A stretch of 64,000 nt of DNA from Duganella levis (GTDB lineage: Bacteria > Pseudomonadota > Gammaproteobacteria > Burkholderiales > Burkholderiaceae_D), in contig NZ_WWCT01000008.1 of the NCBI RefSeq assembly GCF_009857605.1, forward strand, positions 62,001 to 126,000, read 5' to 3'. Made by a program: the position numbers and the translations under genes. The notes below the pieces were generated by a model. That model was not told where the DNA came from and searched no databases. It saw only the letters and a program-made list of their open reading frames with translations. This document shows, one piece after another, positions 9,786 through 20,200 of the stretch. Every line of letters begins with the position of its first letter. Position 1 is the stretch's first letter.

Positions 9786-10424
9786 ATGAAAAAAATCGTA
9801 GTAGTTGATTACGGCATGGGTAATCTGCGCTCGGTCGCGCAAGCGCTGCGCGCCGTGGCGCCGGAAGCCAATGTGCTGATTTCCGGCGCGGTGGCCGATA
9901 TCGCCTCCGCCGACCGCATCGTGCTGCCCGGCCAGGGCGCCATGCCGGACTGCATGCGCAGCCTGCGTGAGTCCGGCGTGCAGGAAGCATTGCTGCATGC
10001 GTCGAAGAACATCCCCCTGATGGGAGTGTGCATCGGCGAGCAAATGCTGTTTGATGGCAGCGAGGAAGGCGACGCCGCCGGCCTCGGCCTGTTGCCCGGC
10101 AAGGTGGTGCGCTTCCAGCTGGACGGCCAGACCCAGGAAGACGGTTCGCGCTTCAAGGTTCCGCAAATGGGCTGGAACCAAGTGACGCAAACGGCGTCTC
10201 ATCCGATGTGGCAGGATATTGCGGACAACGCGTACTTCTACTTCGTGCACAGCTATTTCGCGCAGCCGGAACAGGCCGCGCACACCGTCGGCCAAACTGT
10301 CTACGGTGCGCCGTTCAGTTGTGCCGTCGCCCGTGATAATATTTTTGCGACCCAGTTCCACCCGGAGAAAAGCGCCGCGGCCGGACTGCAGCTGTACAAG
10401 AACTTTGTTCACTGGAACCCTTGA
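9786..10424 (+). CDS. hisH: Imidazole glycerol phosphate synthase, glutaminase subunit
   Basis: This 212-residue class I glutamine amidotransferase supplies ammonia to HisF. The nucleophile elbow is GVCIGEQML, with the catalytic Cys near residue 82. The His-Glu pair of the triad is in TQFHPEKS near the C-terminus. The N-terminal [16 protein letters not shown] is typical of HisH. It would act in the cytoplasm as a heterodimer with the HisF encoded at 11245. Confidence 0.96.
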   Translation: MKKIVVVDYGMGNLRSVAQALRAVAPEANVLISGAVADIASADRIVLPGQGAMPDCMRSLRESGVQEALLHASKNIPLMGVCIGEQMLFDGSEEGDAAGLGLLPGKVVRFQLDGQTQEDGSRFKVPQMGWNQVTQTASHPMWQDIADNAYFYFVHSYFAQPEQAAHTVGQTVYGAPFSCAVARDNIFATQFHPEKSAAAGLQLYKNFVHWNP

Positions 10425-10454
10425 TTTCTACTCTCTCATCTAACTGACACCATC

Positions 10455-11243
10455 ATGCTGCTTATTCCTGCCATCGACCTCAAAGACGGTCACTGCGTTC
10501 GCCTGAAACAAGGTGATATGGAACTCGCCACCGTATTTTCCGAAGATCCGGCCGAGATGGCCTTGCATTGGCTGAAGCAAGGCGCGCGCCGCCTGCACCT
10601 GGTCGACCTGAACGGCGCCTTCGCCGGCAAGCCGAAGAACGAGGCCGCCATCAAGTCCATCCTGAAGGCGGTGCAGGACTTCGCGGAAGAAAATGATCTG
10701 GAAGAAATTCCGGTGCAACTGGGCGGCGGTATCCGCGACCTGGATACCATCGAACGCTATCTCGATGCCGGCATCACCTATGTGATCATCGGCACCGCTG
10801 CGGTGAAAGAGCCGGGCTTCCTGCACGACGCCTGCGGCGCCTTCCCGGGCCACATCATCGTCGGCCTGGACGCCAAGGACGGCAAGGTTGCTACCGACGG
10901 CTGGAGCAAGATGTCCGGCCACGAAGTGATCGACCTGGCCAAGAAGTTCGAAGCCTACGGCGTGGAATCGATCATCTACACCGACATCGGCCGCGACGGC
11001 ATGATGGGCGGCGTCAACATCGAAGCCACCGTCAAGCTGGCGCAAGCCGTCAAGATTCCGGTGATTGCCTCGGGCGGCCTGCACAACCTGGCCGACGTCG
11101 AAGCGCTGTGCGCGGTGCAGGACGAAGGCATCGAAGGCGTGATCTGCGGCCGCTCGATTTACGAAGGCACCATCGACCTCGAATCGGCCCAGCTGCGCGC
11201 CGACGAGTTGAGCGGTGACCTGATCGAAGAAGAAGACGAATAA
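10455..11243 (+). CDS. hisA: ProFAR isomerase (HisA)
   Basis: This 262-residue TIM-barrel enzyme performs the Amadori rearrangement that turns ProFAR into PRFAR. The N-terminal [16 protein letters not shown] has the catalytic Asp, and the second phosphate-binding half shows [14 protein letters not shown] and [16 protein letters not shown]. It ends with an acidic tail rich in Glu and Asp. hisF starts two bases after the stop, and the two proteins are distant paralogues in consecutive pathway steps. Confidence 0.96.
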   Translation: MLLIPAIDLKDGHCVRLKQGDMELATVFSEDPAEMALHWLKQGARRLHLVDLNGAFAGKPKNEAAIKSILKAVQDFAEENDLEEIPVQLGGGIRDLDTIERYLDAGITYVIIGTAAVKEPGFLHDACGAFPGHIIVGLDAKDGKVATDGWSKMSGHEVIDLAKKFEAYGVESIIYTDIGRDGMMGGVNIEATVKLAQAVKIPVIASGGLHNLADVEALCAVQDEGIEGVICGRSIYEGTIDLESAQLRADELSGDLIEEEDE

Positions 11244-11244
11244 C

Positions 11245-12015
11245 ATGCTTGCTAAACGCATCATCCCCTGCCTCGACGTGACCGACGGCCGCGTCGTCAA
11301 AGGCGTCAATTTCACCGAGCTGCGCGATGCCGGCGACCCGGTGGAAATCGCCCGCCGCTACGACGAGCAGGGCGCCGATGAGCTGACCTTCCTCGACATC
11401 ACCGCCACCAGCGACAACCGTGGCCTGATCCTCGACATCATCGAGGCGGTGGCGTCGCAGGTGTTCATTCCGCTGACCGTCGGTGGCGGCGTGCGCGAAG
11501 TGGCCGATGTGCGCCGCCTGCTGAACGCCGGCGCGGACAAGGTCAGCATGAATTCGTCGGCGGTGTCGAATCCGCAGTTGGTGTTCGACGCCTCGCAGAA
11601 GCACGGTTCGCAATGCATCGTGGTGGCGATCGACGCCAAGCAGACTTCGCCCGGCAAGTGGGAAGTGTTTACCCACGGCGGCCGCAAGGCCACCGGCATC
11701 GACGCCATCGAGTGGGCGAAAAAAATGGAACAGCTGGGCGCCGGCGAAATCCTGCTGACCAGCATGGACAAGGACGGCACCAAGTCCGGCTTCGACCTCG
11801 GCCTGACGCGCGGCGTGTCCGACGCGGTCGGCATTCCGGTGATCGCCTCGGGCGGTGTCGGCGGCCTGCAAGACCTGGCCGACGGCATCAAGCTGGGCAA
11901 GGCCGATGCGGTGCTGGCTGCCAGCATCTTCCACTTCGGCCAGTATTCGGTGCAGGAAGCCAAGCGCTTCATGGCGCAGCAAGGCATTCCGATGCGTCTG
12001 GATGGAGCGGCATGA
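11245..12015 (+). CDS. hisF: Imidazole glycerol phosphate synthase, cyclase subunit
   Basis: This 256-residue TIM-barrel enzyme uses HisH-derived ammonia to make imidazoleglycerol phosphate and AICAR. The motifs [19 protein letters not shown] at the N-terminus, VGGGVR near residue 80 and [13 protein letters not shown] near 200 are clear. Catalytic aspartates are expected at positions 11 and about 130, and both segments are present. The stop TGA overlaps the hisI start (ATGA). Confidence 0.97.
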   Translation: MLAKRIIPCLDVTDGRVVKGVNFTELRDAGDPVEIARRYDEQGADELTFLDITATSDNRGLILDIIEAVASQVFIPLTVGGGVREVADVRRLLNAGADKVSMNSSAVSNPQLVFDASQKHGSQCIVVAIDAKQTSPGKWEVFTHGGRKATGIDAIEWAKKMEQLGAGEILLTSMDKDGTKSGFDLGLTRGVSDAVGIPVIASGGVGGLQDLADGIKLGKADAVLAASIFHFGQYSVQEAKRFMAQQGIPMRLDGAA

Positions 12016-12440
12016 TGAATGCACCGATCCAGCCGAAGGCTGCCTGGCTGAAAAAAGTAAAGTGGGACGAACACGGCCTGGTGCCGGTGATCGCCCAGGA
12101 GGCCGGCAGCAATGACGTGCTGATGTTCGCCTGGATGAACCGTGAGGCGCTGGCCAAGACGGTCGAGCTGGGCGAGGCCGTCTACTGGAGCCGTTCGCGC
12201 AAGAAGCTGTGGCACAAGGGCGAAGAGTCCGGCCACGTGCAGAAGGTGCTGGAAGTGCGCCTGGACTGTGACGAAGACGTGATCCTGCTGAAGATCGAGC
12301 AGGCCGGCGGCATCGCCTGCCATACCGGCCGCCACTCGTGCTTCTTCCAGAAGTTCGCCGGCGACGCCCAGGAAGGCGACTGGCAGAACACCGAGCCGGT
12401 GCTGAAAGATCCATCCGATATTTACAAGGCAGGCAAATGA
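12012..12440 (+). CDS. hisI: Phosphoribosyl-AMP cyclohydrolase
   Basis: This 142-residue enzyme opens the adenine ring of PR-AMP. The zinc and magnesium ligands are visible in [29 protein letters not shown]. It is separate from hisE, unlike the fused HisIE of enterobacteria. The start at 12012 overlaps the hisF stop. A second ATG at 12015 is also in frame, so the protein may begin with one Met fewer. It overlaps hisE by four bases. Confidence 0.96.
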   Translation: MMNAPIQPKAAWLKKVKWDEHGLVPVIAQEAGSNDVLMFAWMNREALAKTVELGEAVYWSRSRKKLWHKGEESGHVQKVLEVRLDCDEDVILLKIEQAGGIACHTGRHSCFFQKFAGDAQEGDWQNTEPVLKDPSDIYKAGK

Positions 12441-12775
12441 GCACCATTCTTGACCGCCTGGCCGACGTGATCGAATCGCGCAAGCCGGCCAATGGCGGCG
12501 ACCCCGCCACCTCCTACACCTCCAAGCTGTTCGCCAAGGGCGACGACGCCATCCTGAAGAAGATCGGCGAGGAAGCCACCGAAACCGTGATGGCGGCCAA
12601 GGACGCCCGCGCCGGCGCCGACAGCGGCAAGGTGCTGTACGAAGTGGCCGACTTGTGGTTCCATACGCTGGTGCTGCTGGCCCAGTTCGATCTGAAGCCG
12701 CAGCAGGTACTCGATGAACTGGCGCGCCGTGAAGGCGTGTCCGGCATCGAAGAAAAAGCATCCCGTAAAGAATAA
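12437..12775 (+). CDS. hisE: Phosphoribosyl-ATP pyrophosphatase
   Basis: This 112-residue all-alpha pyrophosphatase hydrolyses PR-ATP to PR-AMP. The family pattern [30 protein letters not shown] contains the metal-binding Glu residues. The start was placed at 12437, overlapping the hisI stop as ATGA, because upstream codons lie inside hisI. It is the last histidine gene of the run, and the HIT gene follows after 12 bases. Confidence 0.96.
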   Translation: MSTILDRLADVIESRKPANGGDPATSYTSKLFAKGDDAILKKIGEEATETVMAAKDARAGADSGKVLYEVADLWFHTLVLLAQFDLKPQQVLDELARREGVSGIEEKASRKE

Positions 12776-12787
12776 CCGGAGCCCCGC

Positions 12788-13156
12788 GTGGAAAACTGCA
12801 TCTTTTGCAAAATAGCCGAAAAGAAAATTCCTTCGACCGCCGTGTATGAAGATGACGATCTGCTGGCCTTCAAGGACATCAACCCGGCCGCCCCGGTGCA
12901 CCTGCTGGTGATCCCGAAACAGCACTACGCCACGCTGCAGGATGCGGCCGGCGAACCGGCGCTGCTGGGCAAAATGCTGGCGCTGGCCCCCCGACTGGCA
13001 GAGGAATTTGGCTGCGCAGTCGGCTATGATGCGGATGGCGCACCGTCCGCCGGCTACAAGACGCTGATCAACAGTGGGCCGGATGGTGGTCAAGAGGTGT
13101 ACCATTTGCATCTGCATGTGATCGGCGGCGCCCATCCATGGCGCGGCCAGCGTTGA
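12788..13156 (+). CDS. HIT family (HINT-like) protein
   Basis: This 122-residue protein has the histidine-triad motif HLHLHVIGG near residue 105 and the N-terminal NCIFCKIAEKKIPS with a CxxC pair. Proteins of this family hydrolyse purine nucleoside phosphoramidates. The start is GTG, which is the only codon giving the conserved N-terminus. Its place after hisE is common in betaproteobacteria. Whether it has a role linked to histidine or purine metabolism cannot be read here. Confidence 0.92.
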   Translation: MENCIFCKIAEKKIPSTAVYEDDDLLAFKDINPAAPVHLLVIPKQHYATLQDAAGEPALLGKMLALAPRLAEEFGCAVGYDADGAPSAGYKTLINSGPDGGQEVYHLHLHVIGGAHPWRGQR

Positions 13157-13202
13157 TTTAGCGCGAAACGGCCACATTTACCTCAGAGACTGATGCTTGG
13201 CG

Positions 13203-13208
13203 TATACT
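13203..13208 (+). promoter_or_regulatory. Candidate -10 box for tatABC
   Basis: TATACT lies about 70 bases upstream of tatA in the 113-base gap after the HIT gene. The -35 region is weak. It would give the tat genes a promoter of their own. Confidence 0.35.
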
Positions 13209-13272
13209 GTCGCAGCAGTTCTGGGAATCAACGAATAAATCTGGAGCGCATGCGCTTCGCAAGGGGAATATG

Positions 13273-13476
13273 ATGGGTTCATTTAGCATTTGGCACTGGC
13301 TGATCGTTCTGGTTATCGTGATGCTGGTGTTTGGCACCAAGAAACTGGGCAATATGGGTTCGGATATCGGTAAGGCCGTTAAAGGCTTCAAGGATGGCGT
13401 CAAGGGCGACGAAGAGAAGCCGACCACGCCGGCCGCCCCGGGCACCATCGATGTCGATGCGAAAGAGAAGAAGTAA
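13273..13476 (+). CDS. tatA: Twin-arginine translocase subunit TatA
   Basis: This 67-residue protein has one N-terminal membrane helix ([20 protein letters not shown]), the FG hinge and an amphipathic helix [17 protein letters not shown], all typical of TatA. TatA oligomers form the pore-like element that moves folded proteins across the inner membrane. The ATG at 13273 is chosen over the adjacent one at 13270 because the AGGGGA ribosome site lies five bases before it. tatB and tatC follow. Confidence 0.95.
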   Translation: MGSFSIWHWLIVLVIVMLVFGTKKLGNMGSDIGKAVKGFKDGVKGDEEKPTTPAAPGTIDVDAKEKK

Positions 13477-13489
13477 GTAGCGCCTTCTT

Positions 13490-14023
13490 ATGATCGATCT
13501 CGGTCTTACCAAACTTGCTGTCATCGGCGTGATTGCGCTGGTCGTCATCGGTCCTGAAAAGCTGCCCAAGGTAGCGCGCATGGCCGGGACGCTGTACGGC
13601 CGCGCGCAGCGCTACCTGAATGACGTCAAGTCCGAAGTCACGCGCGAAATCGAGCTGGAAGAATTGCGCAACCTGCAGAAGGAAGTGCAGGACGCCGCCC
13701 AGGCCGTGAAGACGGATGTGGAAAACTCGATTGCGCAGAATAAGGCTGAGGTGGAAAACGCCTTCAGCGATATCTCCTCGTCGTCATCGCTGTCGGATAG
13801 TTCCGATAGTTCCTCTTCGTATTCGCATACCGCGTTTGGCAGCGTGACCACCGACGACCTGGCACGCAAGGCGCGTGAGTTCCGCCGCAAGAAGCTGGTG
13901 CGCAACTCGGCCATCCCCAACTGGTACAAGCAGCGCAATGGCGGCAAGCAGCATGTGACCTCGGGTGCGGCGCGGGTAGCCCGCTTCCGTCCACGCGGTC
14001 CTACCAACAGCTCCTTCTATTAA
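13490..14023 (+). CDS. tatB: Twin-arginine translocase subunit TatB
   Basis: This 177-residue protein has an N-terminal helix starting MIDLGLTKLAVIGVIALVVI followed by the GPEKLPKVAR hinge of TatB and a long amphipathic helix. TatB forms the receptor complex with TatC for twin-arginine signal peptides. The middle part has a run of Ser and Asp at about residues 95-110, an unusual low-complexity linker, and then a basic C-terminus. The stop directly abuts the tatC start. Confidence 0.95.
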   Translation: MIDLGLTKLAVIGVIALVVIGPEKLPKVARMAGTLYGRAQRYLNDVKSEVTREIELEELRNLQKEVQDAAQAVKTDVENSIAQNKAEVENAFSDISSSSSLSDSSDSSSSYSHTAFGSVTTDDLARKAREFRRKKLVRNSAIPNWYKQRNGGKQHVTSGAARVARFRPRGPTNSSFY

Positions 14024-14779
14024 ATGACTACACCTAACCAGGGCGAAGAGACCTTTATCTCTCACCTGATCGAACTGCGGGATCGTTTGGTCAAGGCCTC
14101 GATCGGCATTGCGCTGGTCTGCATCGGGCTGATGATCTGGCCGGGGCCTTCGCACATCTACGACATCATCGCCGAGCCGATGATCCGCTCGCTGCCGGTG
14201 GGCTCGAAGATGATTGCGACCGGCGTGATTTCGCCGTTCCTGGTGCCGATGAAGGTGACGCTGGTGATTTCCATCATCCTGTCGCTGCCGTGGGTGCTGT
14301 ATCAGCTGTGGGCGTTTGTGGCGCCGGGCCTGTATGCACATGAGAAGCGGCTGATTGCGCCGCTGGTGATTTCGTCGTCGGTGCTGTTCATGTCGGGCGT
14401 GGCGTTCTGCTATTTCCTGGTGTTCGGCCGGGTGTTCCAGTTCATTGCCGAGTTTTCGCCGCAGTCGATTGCGGTCACGCCGGATATCGAGAACTACCTG
14501 GATTTCGTGATGTCGATGTGCCTGGCGTTTGGCGCGACCTTCGAGGTGCCGGTGGTGGTAGTGATCCTGGTGCGCATGGGCCTGGTGTCGGTGGCCAAGC
14601 TGAAGGAGATTCGTCCGTATGCGATTGTCGGCGCGTTTGTGATCGCGGCGATTGTGACGCCGCCGGATGCGGTGTCGATGTTCTCGCTGGCGATTCCGAT
14701 GTGCTTGCTGTTCGAGCTGGGCCTGCTGGTAGCGCCGCTGTTCGTCCGCATGTCGACGGCGCCGGAAGAGAAAGCCTGA
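14024..14779 (+). CDS. tatC: Twin-arginine translocase subunit TatC
   Basis: This 251-residue protein has six membrane helices and the conserved N-terminal segment FISHLIELRDRLVKA, where the twin-arginine motif binds. The periplasmic segment after helix 3 contains FSPQSIAVTPDIENYLDF, with the family glutamate. It starts on the base after the tatB stop. It ends the co-directional run that began at mlaA, and the next gene lies on the other strand two bases away. Confidence 0.97.
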   Translation: MTTPNQGEETFISHLIELRDRLVKASIGIALVCIGLMIWPGPSHIYDIIAEPMIRSLPVGSKMIATGVISPFLVPMKVTLVISIILSLPWVLYQLWAFVAPGLYAHEKRLIAPLVISSSVLFMSGVAFCYFLVFGRVFQFIAEFSPQSIAVTPDIENYLDFVMSMCLAFGATFEVPVVVVILVRMGLVSVAKLKEIRPYAIVGAFVIAAIVTPPDAVSMFSLAIPMCLLFELGLLVAPLFVRMSTAPEEKA

Positions 14780-14780
14780 T

Positions 14781-15176
14781 CTAAGGCAGTCGGTCCAGTA
14801 TCTTCACGAGTATGCCGATCGTGACGACATGCAACGTCAGTGAAATACCCACCATCCAATAAACTGTAGTCAACTTGGCTCGGATGCGCTGTTCCAGCGC
14901 TTCCAGCTTGTCATTGAAGCGCTGCTCCATCGCTTCCAGCTTAGCGTTAAAGCGTTCTTCCAACGCTTCAAGCTTGGCGTAGATATCCGCACGTAACATT
15001 TCTATTCGCGCGATCATATCGGTTCGCAGCAGCACCATCTCGCTTGGTGAGACGGTCGCTTCCGCCATTGCCTGACTGAGCGCCAGGGCTTGAGCTTCGG
15101 CCTGCGCCGCCGGGATGCCGGCCTCAATCAGGCTTCTGGTGTATTCAAGGGTGTCGAATTTGATGGGCATATTCAT
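14781..15176 (-). CDS. Coiled-coil protein with C-terminal membrane helix (DUF1640-like)
   Basis: This 131-residue protein begins with a short domain (FDTLEYTRSLIEAGIPAAQA) followed by a heptad-like coiled coil at residues about 45-105. Within it an 11-residue unit of the form KLEALEQRFNA is repeated three to four times. One membrane helix ends the protein. The layout resembles the DUF1640/CCDC90 group of bacterial coiled-coil membrane proteins, whose function is not established. The ATG at 15176 is preceded by a clear GGGAGG site, which decides against the longer frame starting at 15245. Confidence 0.7.
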   Translation of the reverse strand: MNMPIKFDTLEYTRSLIEAGIPAAQAEAQALALSQAMAEATVSPSEMVLLRTDMIARIEMLRADIYAKLEALEERFNAKLEAMEQRFNDKLEALEQRIRAKLTTVYWMVGISLTLHVVTIGILVKILDRLP

Positions 15177-15273
15177 GGTACCTCCCCGATTTGATCGTAG
15201 CAGAAAACGGCTGGCGCACAGCCGTTCCCCATCGTATCGAATCACCTGCCCATCTATTTGAGCGAACGCAGGA

Positions 15274-17199
15274 CTACTGCGTCATCAAGCCCTTGATCAC
15301 CCGCACCGGCGCGCTGCCGTAGCTGAGGAATTGTTCGTGGAACTGCTTCAGGTTGAAGCTGGCGCCCTGCTGCTGCTTGCGCTGCTCGCGCAACTCCATG
15401 ATCTCGCTGTAGCCGCTGAAGTAGCTGGTCAGCTGCACCGACGACACCTGCACCCGATGCCATTTTTCCACCGCTTCGCTGCGCGTCTGGAAGGCCTGGC
15501 GCGTCAGCAGATCGATGGCCTGCTCTTCCGTCATGCCCAGCACATGCACGCTGTAATCCAGAATCGTATTGGTCACGCTGCGCAGATTCCACTTCGACCA
15601 CATCAGCCACATCTCCGGCGCGTTGTCGCCGTAGCCGGACTCCAGCATCATGCGCTCGCCGTACACCGCCCAGCCTTCCACCATCGCGCCATTGCCAAAG
15701 ATCGACTTCACGATCGACGGCGAACGGTTGGCATACACCAGCTGCGCGTAGTGGCCCGGAATCGCCTCGTGGATATTCAGGATCTGCAGGATCCAGTAGT
15801 TGTACTCGCGCAGGCTGCTCTCGGCCGCTTCCGGCGTCGCGCCATCCAGCGGCGTGACGTTGTAGAAGGTGCGGTCCTGTGGACGATACGGTCCCGGCGC
15901 ATCAATGCTGGCGCCGGCGACACCCGCCGCATAGGCCGGCGTGGCGCGCACTTCCAGCTGCTTGTTTGGATCCAGCGTCAGCAGGTTATGGCTGATCACG
16001 TATTCCTGCAACGCCGGAATCTGGCGCTTGATCTCGTTGACGAAATCCTCGCGCGCCACATGGCGGGCCGACAGCTTGTCGATCACCATGCCGATCTTGG
16101 CAAAGCGGTCGGCTGGCTTGGCGGTGTTGCCCATGGTCTTGTCCCACAGCTCATCGGACAGCTTGTCCATATTCGCCAGCAGCTCTTCGCGCGCCGCCAG
16201 CGCCTTCTGATAAGTCTGCTCGGCGGTGCTGCCGGACTGGATATCGTAGGCAAATTTCTGCTCATACAAGTCCTTGCCGAGGCGGAAAGTGCGACGGCCC
16301 TTGGTGTCCATCTGCTTGTCCAGCTCGGTCAGGAAAGCGACGTAGGCATCGATCGCGGTCAGCGCCGCATTGACGCGCTGCGTGTACTGCTGCTTCTCCA
16401 CCGGCGTCAGGATCGACGCTTGCGCCACCTTGTCGACTTCGGTCAGCAGCGACTGCACGCCAGGCGCCTGCGCGATGGCCAGGCGGGTATGTTCACGGGT
16501 CGGATTGACGATGTTGGCGCGCGCCGCATCGTAATAGGCCGGAATGCTGGCGATGCGTTTGAGCAGTGTGCGCAGGCGCTGCGGCTGGGCCGCGTATTCG
16601 GTGTTCAGCACCAGATCGATCGGACCGGCGACGTTGTAGCTGGCCGGATTCCACTCCCACTCGCGCAGCGTGGTCAGGCGCCAGCGATCGCCTTCCAGCT
16701 TGTTGACCAGCAGCGCCAGATCGGTACGCTGCTTGGGTGACAGTTGCGCGACCTTGATGGCGCCGAAGCGCTGCAGCCAGTCGCCGATGAAGGCCAGCTC
16801 CTTGGCTTGCTCGTCCTTGGTCGGCACGGTCAGCACGGCGGCGGTATCGTACTTGCCGGCGTAGATCGCGCTTTCCGAATCGATGCGCCACAGCGCGTTG
16901 AGGAACTGGTTACTGAGGTTGTCGAACTGGCGGTCGGCCCAACGTTCGGACGATACCTTCAGCGCCGGCACGGCGGCGGCCGCAGCAACGGCTGCGCCAG
17001 CGCGGGCTTTGCCGGACGACTTGGCGGCAGCCTTGCCCTTGGTGGATTTGCTGGTGTGCTTGGCCTTGCTGGAACTGCTGCTGGCCTTGGCGTTGCTTTT
17101 CTTGGCCGGTGTGGCTTTGTGGTGGGTAGCGGCGCCGGCTGGCGCGGCGGCCAGAGCCGCCATCAACGCAGCCAGTGCGAATCTTGTCTTAATCATCAT
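15274..17199 (-). CDS. DUF885 family exported protein
   Basis: This 641-residue protein has a Sec signal peptide (about residues 1-23) and then a low-complexity Lys/Ser/Ala segment to about residue 65. The DUF885 domain follows. The domain carries HEAIPGHYAQLVY, an HExxxGH-like putative zinc site. Members are thought to be metallopeptidase-like, but no substrate is settled. The start at 17199 is the first of two adjacent Met codons in front of the signal peptide, and the upstream 12 codons are not signal-like. It stands alone, with gaps on both sides. Confidence 0.8.
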   Translation of the reverse strand: MMIKTRFALAALMAALAAAPAGAATHHKATPAKKSNAKASSSSSKAKHTSKSTKGKAAAKSSGKARAGAAVAAAAAVPALKVSSERWADRQFDNLSNQFLNALWRIDSESAIYAGKYDTAAVLTVPTKDEQAKELAFIGDWLQRFGAIKVAQLSPKQRTDLALLVNKLEGDRWRLTTLREWEWNPASYNVAGPIDLVLNTEYAAQPQRLRTLLKRIASIPAYYDAARANIVNPTREHTRLAIAQAPGVQSLLTEVDKVAQASILTPVEKQQYTQRVNAALTAIDAYVAFLTELDKQMDTKGRRTFRLGKDLYEQKFAYDIQSGSTAEQTYQKALAAREELLANMDKLSDELWDKTMGNTAKPADRFAKIGMVIDKLSARHVAREDFVNEIKRQIPALQEYVISHNLLTLDPNKQLEVRATPAYAAGVAGASIDAPGPYRPQDRTFYNVTPLDGATPEAAESSLREYNYWILQILNIHEAIPGHYAQLVYANRSPSIVKSIFGNGAMVEGWAVYGERMMLESGYGDNAPEMWLMWSKWNLRSVTNTILDYSVHVLGMTEEQAIDLLTRQAFQTRSEAVEKWHRVQVSSVQLTSYFSGYSEIMELREQRKQQQGASFNLKQFHEQFLSYGSAPVRVIKGLMTQ

Positions 17200-17272
17200 A
17201 TGCAGCCTTGTATCTGAAGCGGAGGAGATTATCACTAATCTGGCCGCTTGAGAGCGTCCGATACAAGCCGAA

Positions 17273-20200
17273 TTACTTTTTCAAGCCCTCTTGCAGCATC
17301 GCCAACATCTCCGACGACGACATGCGGCCGCTGACATCGCTGCCCTCCAGCAGGCTGTCGGCCAGGTCGCGCTTGTGCTGGTGCAGGTCGACGATGCCTT
17401 CCTCGATGGTGTGCCGCGCCACCAGCCGGTAGATGGTCACCGGCCGCAGTTGGCCCATGCGGTGCGCGCGGTCCGAGGCCTGGTCTTCCACCGCCGGATT
17501 CCACCACGGGTCCATGTGGATCACGTAGTCGGCCGCCGTCAGGTTGATGCCGACCCCGCCCGCCTTCAGCGAAATCAGGAACACATCGCCGACGCCGGCC
17601 TGGAAGGCATCCACGCGCTTCTTGCGGTCGGCCATCGAGGTCGAGCCATCAAGGTACTGATAGCTGACGCCCTGTTCATCCAGATGCGCGCGGATCAGCG
17701 CCAGATGGTCGACGAACTGGCTGAACACCAGCACCTTGTGCTTGTTCTCCAGCAGGCCTTCCAGCAGGTGTGCGAAGGCGGCCAGCTTGCTGCTGGCCAG
17801 TCCCAGTTCCGGCGCGATCAGATTCGGATTGCAGCAGGCGCGGCGCAGCTTCATGATCTCGGCCAGGATCTGGATCGATTTCTTCTCGGCCGGTCCTTCG
17901 ACCTTTTCCAGATTCTCCAGCGCGGCGCGGCGCAGCGATTCGTACAGCGCCGTTTCGTCGGCCGACAGGTCGACTTCCAGTGTGATCTCGGTGCGCGACG
18001 GCAGCTCGGTCAGCACCTGCGACTTGGTACGGCGCAGGATGAAGGGCTGGATCAAACGGCGCAGGCGCTTGCGCGCACCCAGTTCGGCGCGGTGATCCTG
18101 CGGTTTCTCGATCGGCGCGGCGAAGCGCAGGTTGAACTGCTCGATGCTGCCCAACAGGCCCGGATTGATGAAGCGGAACAGGTTCCACAACTCGCCCAGA
18201 TGGTTCTCCAGCGGCGTGCCGGTGACGGCGATGCGGAACTCGCCCTTCAGCGCCATCACCGCAGCGGAGCGCTTGGTGGCGGCGTTCTTGATGGCCTGCG
18301 CTTCATCCAGCACGATGGTATTCCACTGCACGCCCGCAAACAGCGCCGACTCCAGTTGCAGCAGGCCGTAGCTGGTCACCACCACGTCGTAGGCGTGCAG
18401 ATTGTTCAGCTGCTCCGCGCGGTCGCCGGCGCCGAACAACTGCACGTTCAGCGTCGGAGCGAAGCGCGCGGCTTCGCTCATCCAGTTCATGCAGACCGAG
18501 GTTGGTGCGATCACCAGCGTCGGGCCTTGCGGCGCGCGCGACAGCATCAGCGCCAGCGCCTGCAGCGTTTTGCCGAGACCCATATCGTCGGCCAGGCAGG
18601 CGCCCACCCCCCAATGGGCAAGGCGCGACAGCCAGTTGTAGCCTTCCAGCTGATAGTCACGCAACTCCGCCTGCAAAGTGCTTGGCAGTTGCGGCTCGAA
18701 CGTGGTCTGTTCCTGCATGCGCGACAAATGCGCTTTCCACAGCTTGTCGGATTTGAGGCCGCCGACATCGTCGGCCAGTTCTTCCAGCGCAAACGACGCC
18801 AGCGGATGCAGGCGCACGCCGTCGGCGGTGAGCTCACCATAGGCCGATACTTCCTGCAGGCGGCGATACAGTTCCTCGGTCAGCGCCAGATAGCGGTTCT
18901 CGCCCAGTTCAACGAAGCGGCCGTGGCTCTTCTCCATCATCTGCAGCAGCGTGCGCAGGTCGATGACCTTGCCCTCGTCCACTTGCAGTTCGCCGCTGGC
19001 GGCAAACCAGTCCTTGTTGCTCTTGATGGCCAGCCGCAGCTGCTTGGTCTCGACCTTGTTGGTGACGCGGAAGCTCTCGCCCTCCGGCCAGGCGATGACG
19101 ATGCTGGCCGGGTCCAGCGCCTGCAATTCCACCAGCAGTTGCAGGCACAGCGCCGGTTGGCCGAGTAGCCACTCGCCGTGTTCCTGCTCGGCCGATTCCA
19201 GCACCGGACACCTGGCGATCAGGTCGCGCTCCGCATCGCGTTCGTCGATCAGCTGGCGGCGCGCCTGTACCGGCTTGCCGCCGATGTCGGCGATCACGCT
19301 GTCGGCGCCGTCGCCCGGCTTGTAATAGGCGCCATTGACCAGCGGCCGCACCAGGATCTGCATCTTCAGGCCGTGCTGGTAGGGCAGCAAGTGCAGATGC
19401 AGGCGCATGTCGGCTTCCATCTGCTCCATGTCCGGCGCGGCGCCGCCGATGTCCGACTGCACCGTCACCAGCGACGAGATGGCGCTGATGGCCGACAGCA
19501 CCTGCTGCTCCGCATGCGACGGCACGTTGAGCGCATCGCCGACGATAGAGGCGATCTTGCGGTGCTCATCGAGGATGCTGACCACGCGCAGGCGCGTTGG
19601 CGTCTCGCGGGTGATGACCACCGACGAGTTATCGTCCGGGATCGGCGGTTGCAAGCGCAGCTCCAGGTTGCCGGGACTGCGCTTGACCAGCAGCTCCGGT
19701 TCGCCGGACAGCATCTCCACCCGCATATCCGGCAAATCGGACCAGTACAGCAGCGGGTGATTCACCAGCATCGGCGCGGCGCGCTGCGGGTCGATTTCGT
19801 AAGTCAAACCGGTGGATTGGTAGCCGCGATGCGCCACCGTGATGGCCTCCGCTGCGCGGATATCCTGCGGCGTCAGGAAGTCGAACTGCTCGGACTCGAA
19901 GCGCAGCCGCTTCAGGCCCACGGCGCGGCCCTTGCTCCACAGGCCGCGCGCATCGCGTTTCTGCTCCACCGGCGCGATGTCGGTCAGGCCGTGGCGTGGA
20001 TCGAAGGTCAGCAGCCAGACCAGGCGCGAACTGCCCGCCGCATCCGGCGCAGTCGGCTGGTGCAGGTTGATCAGCGCGGTGAGCTGGCGCTGCCAGCCTT
20101 CCTGCCGCTCGAACCAGGTGCTCAGGTCCGGGAAGCCGAAGCGCGACCGCAAGGCTTGCGCGTGCGTCTGCATCGCGGCGTCGCCCATCTGGCCCAGCAG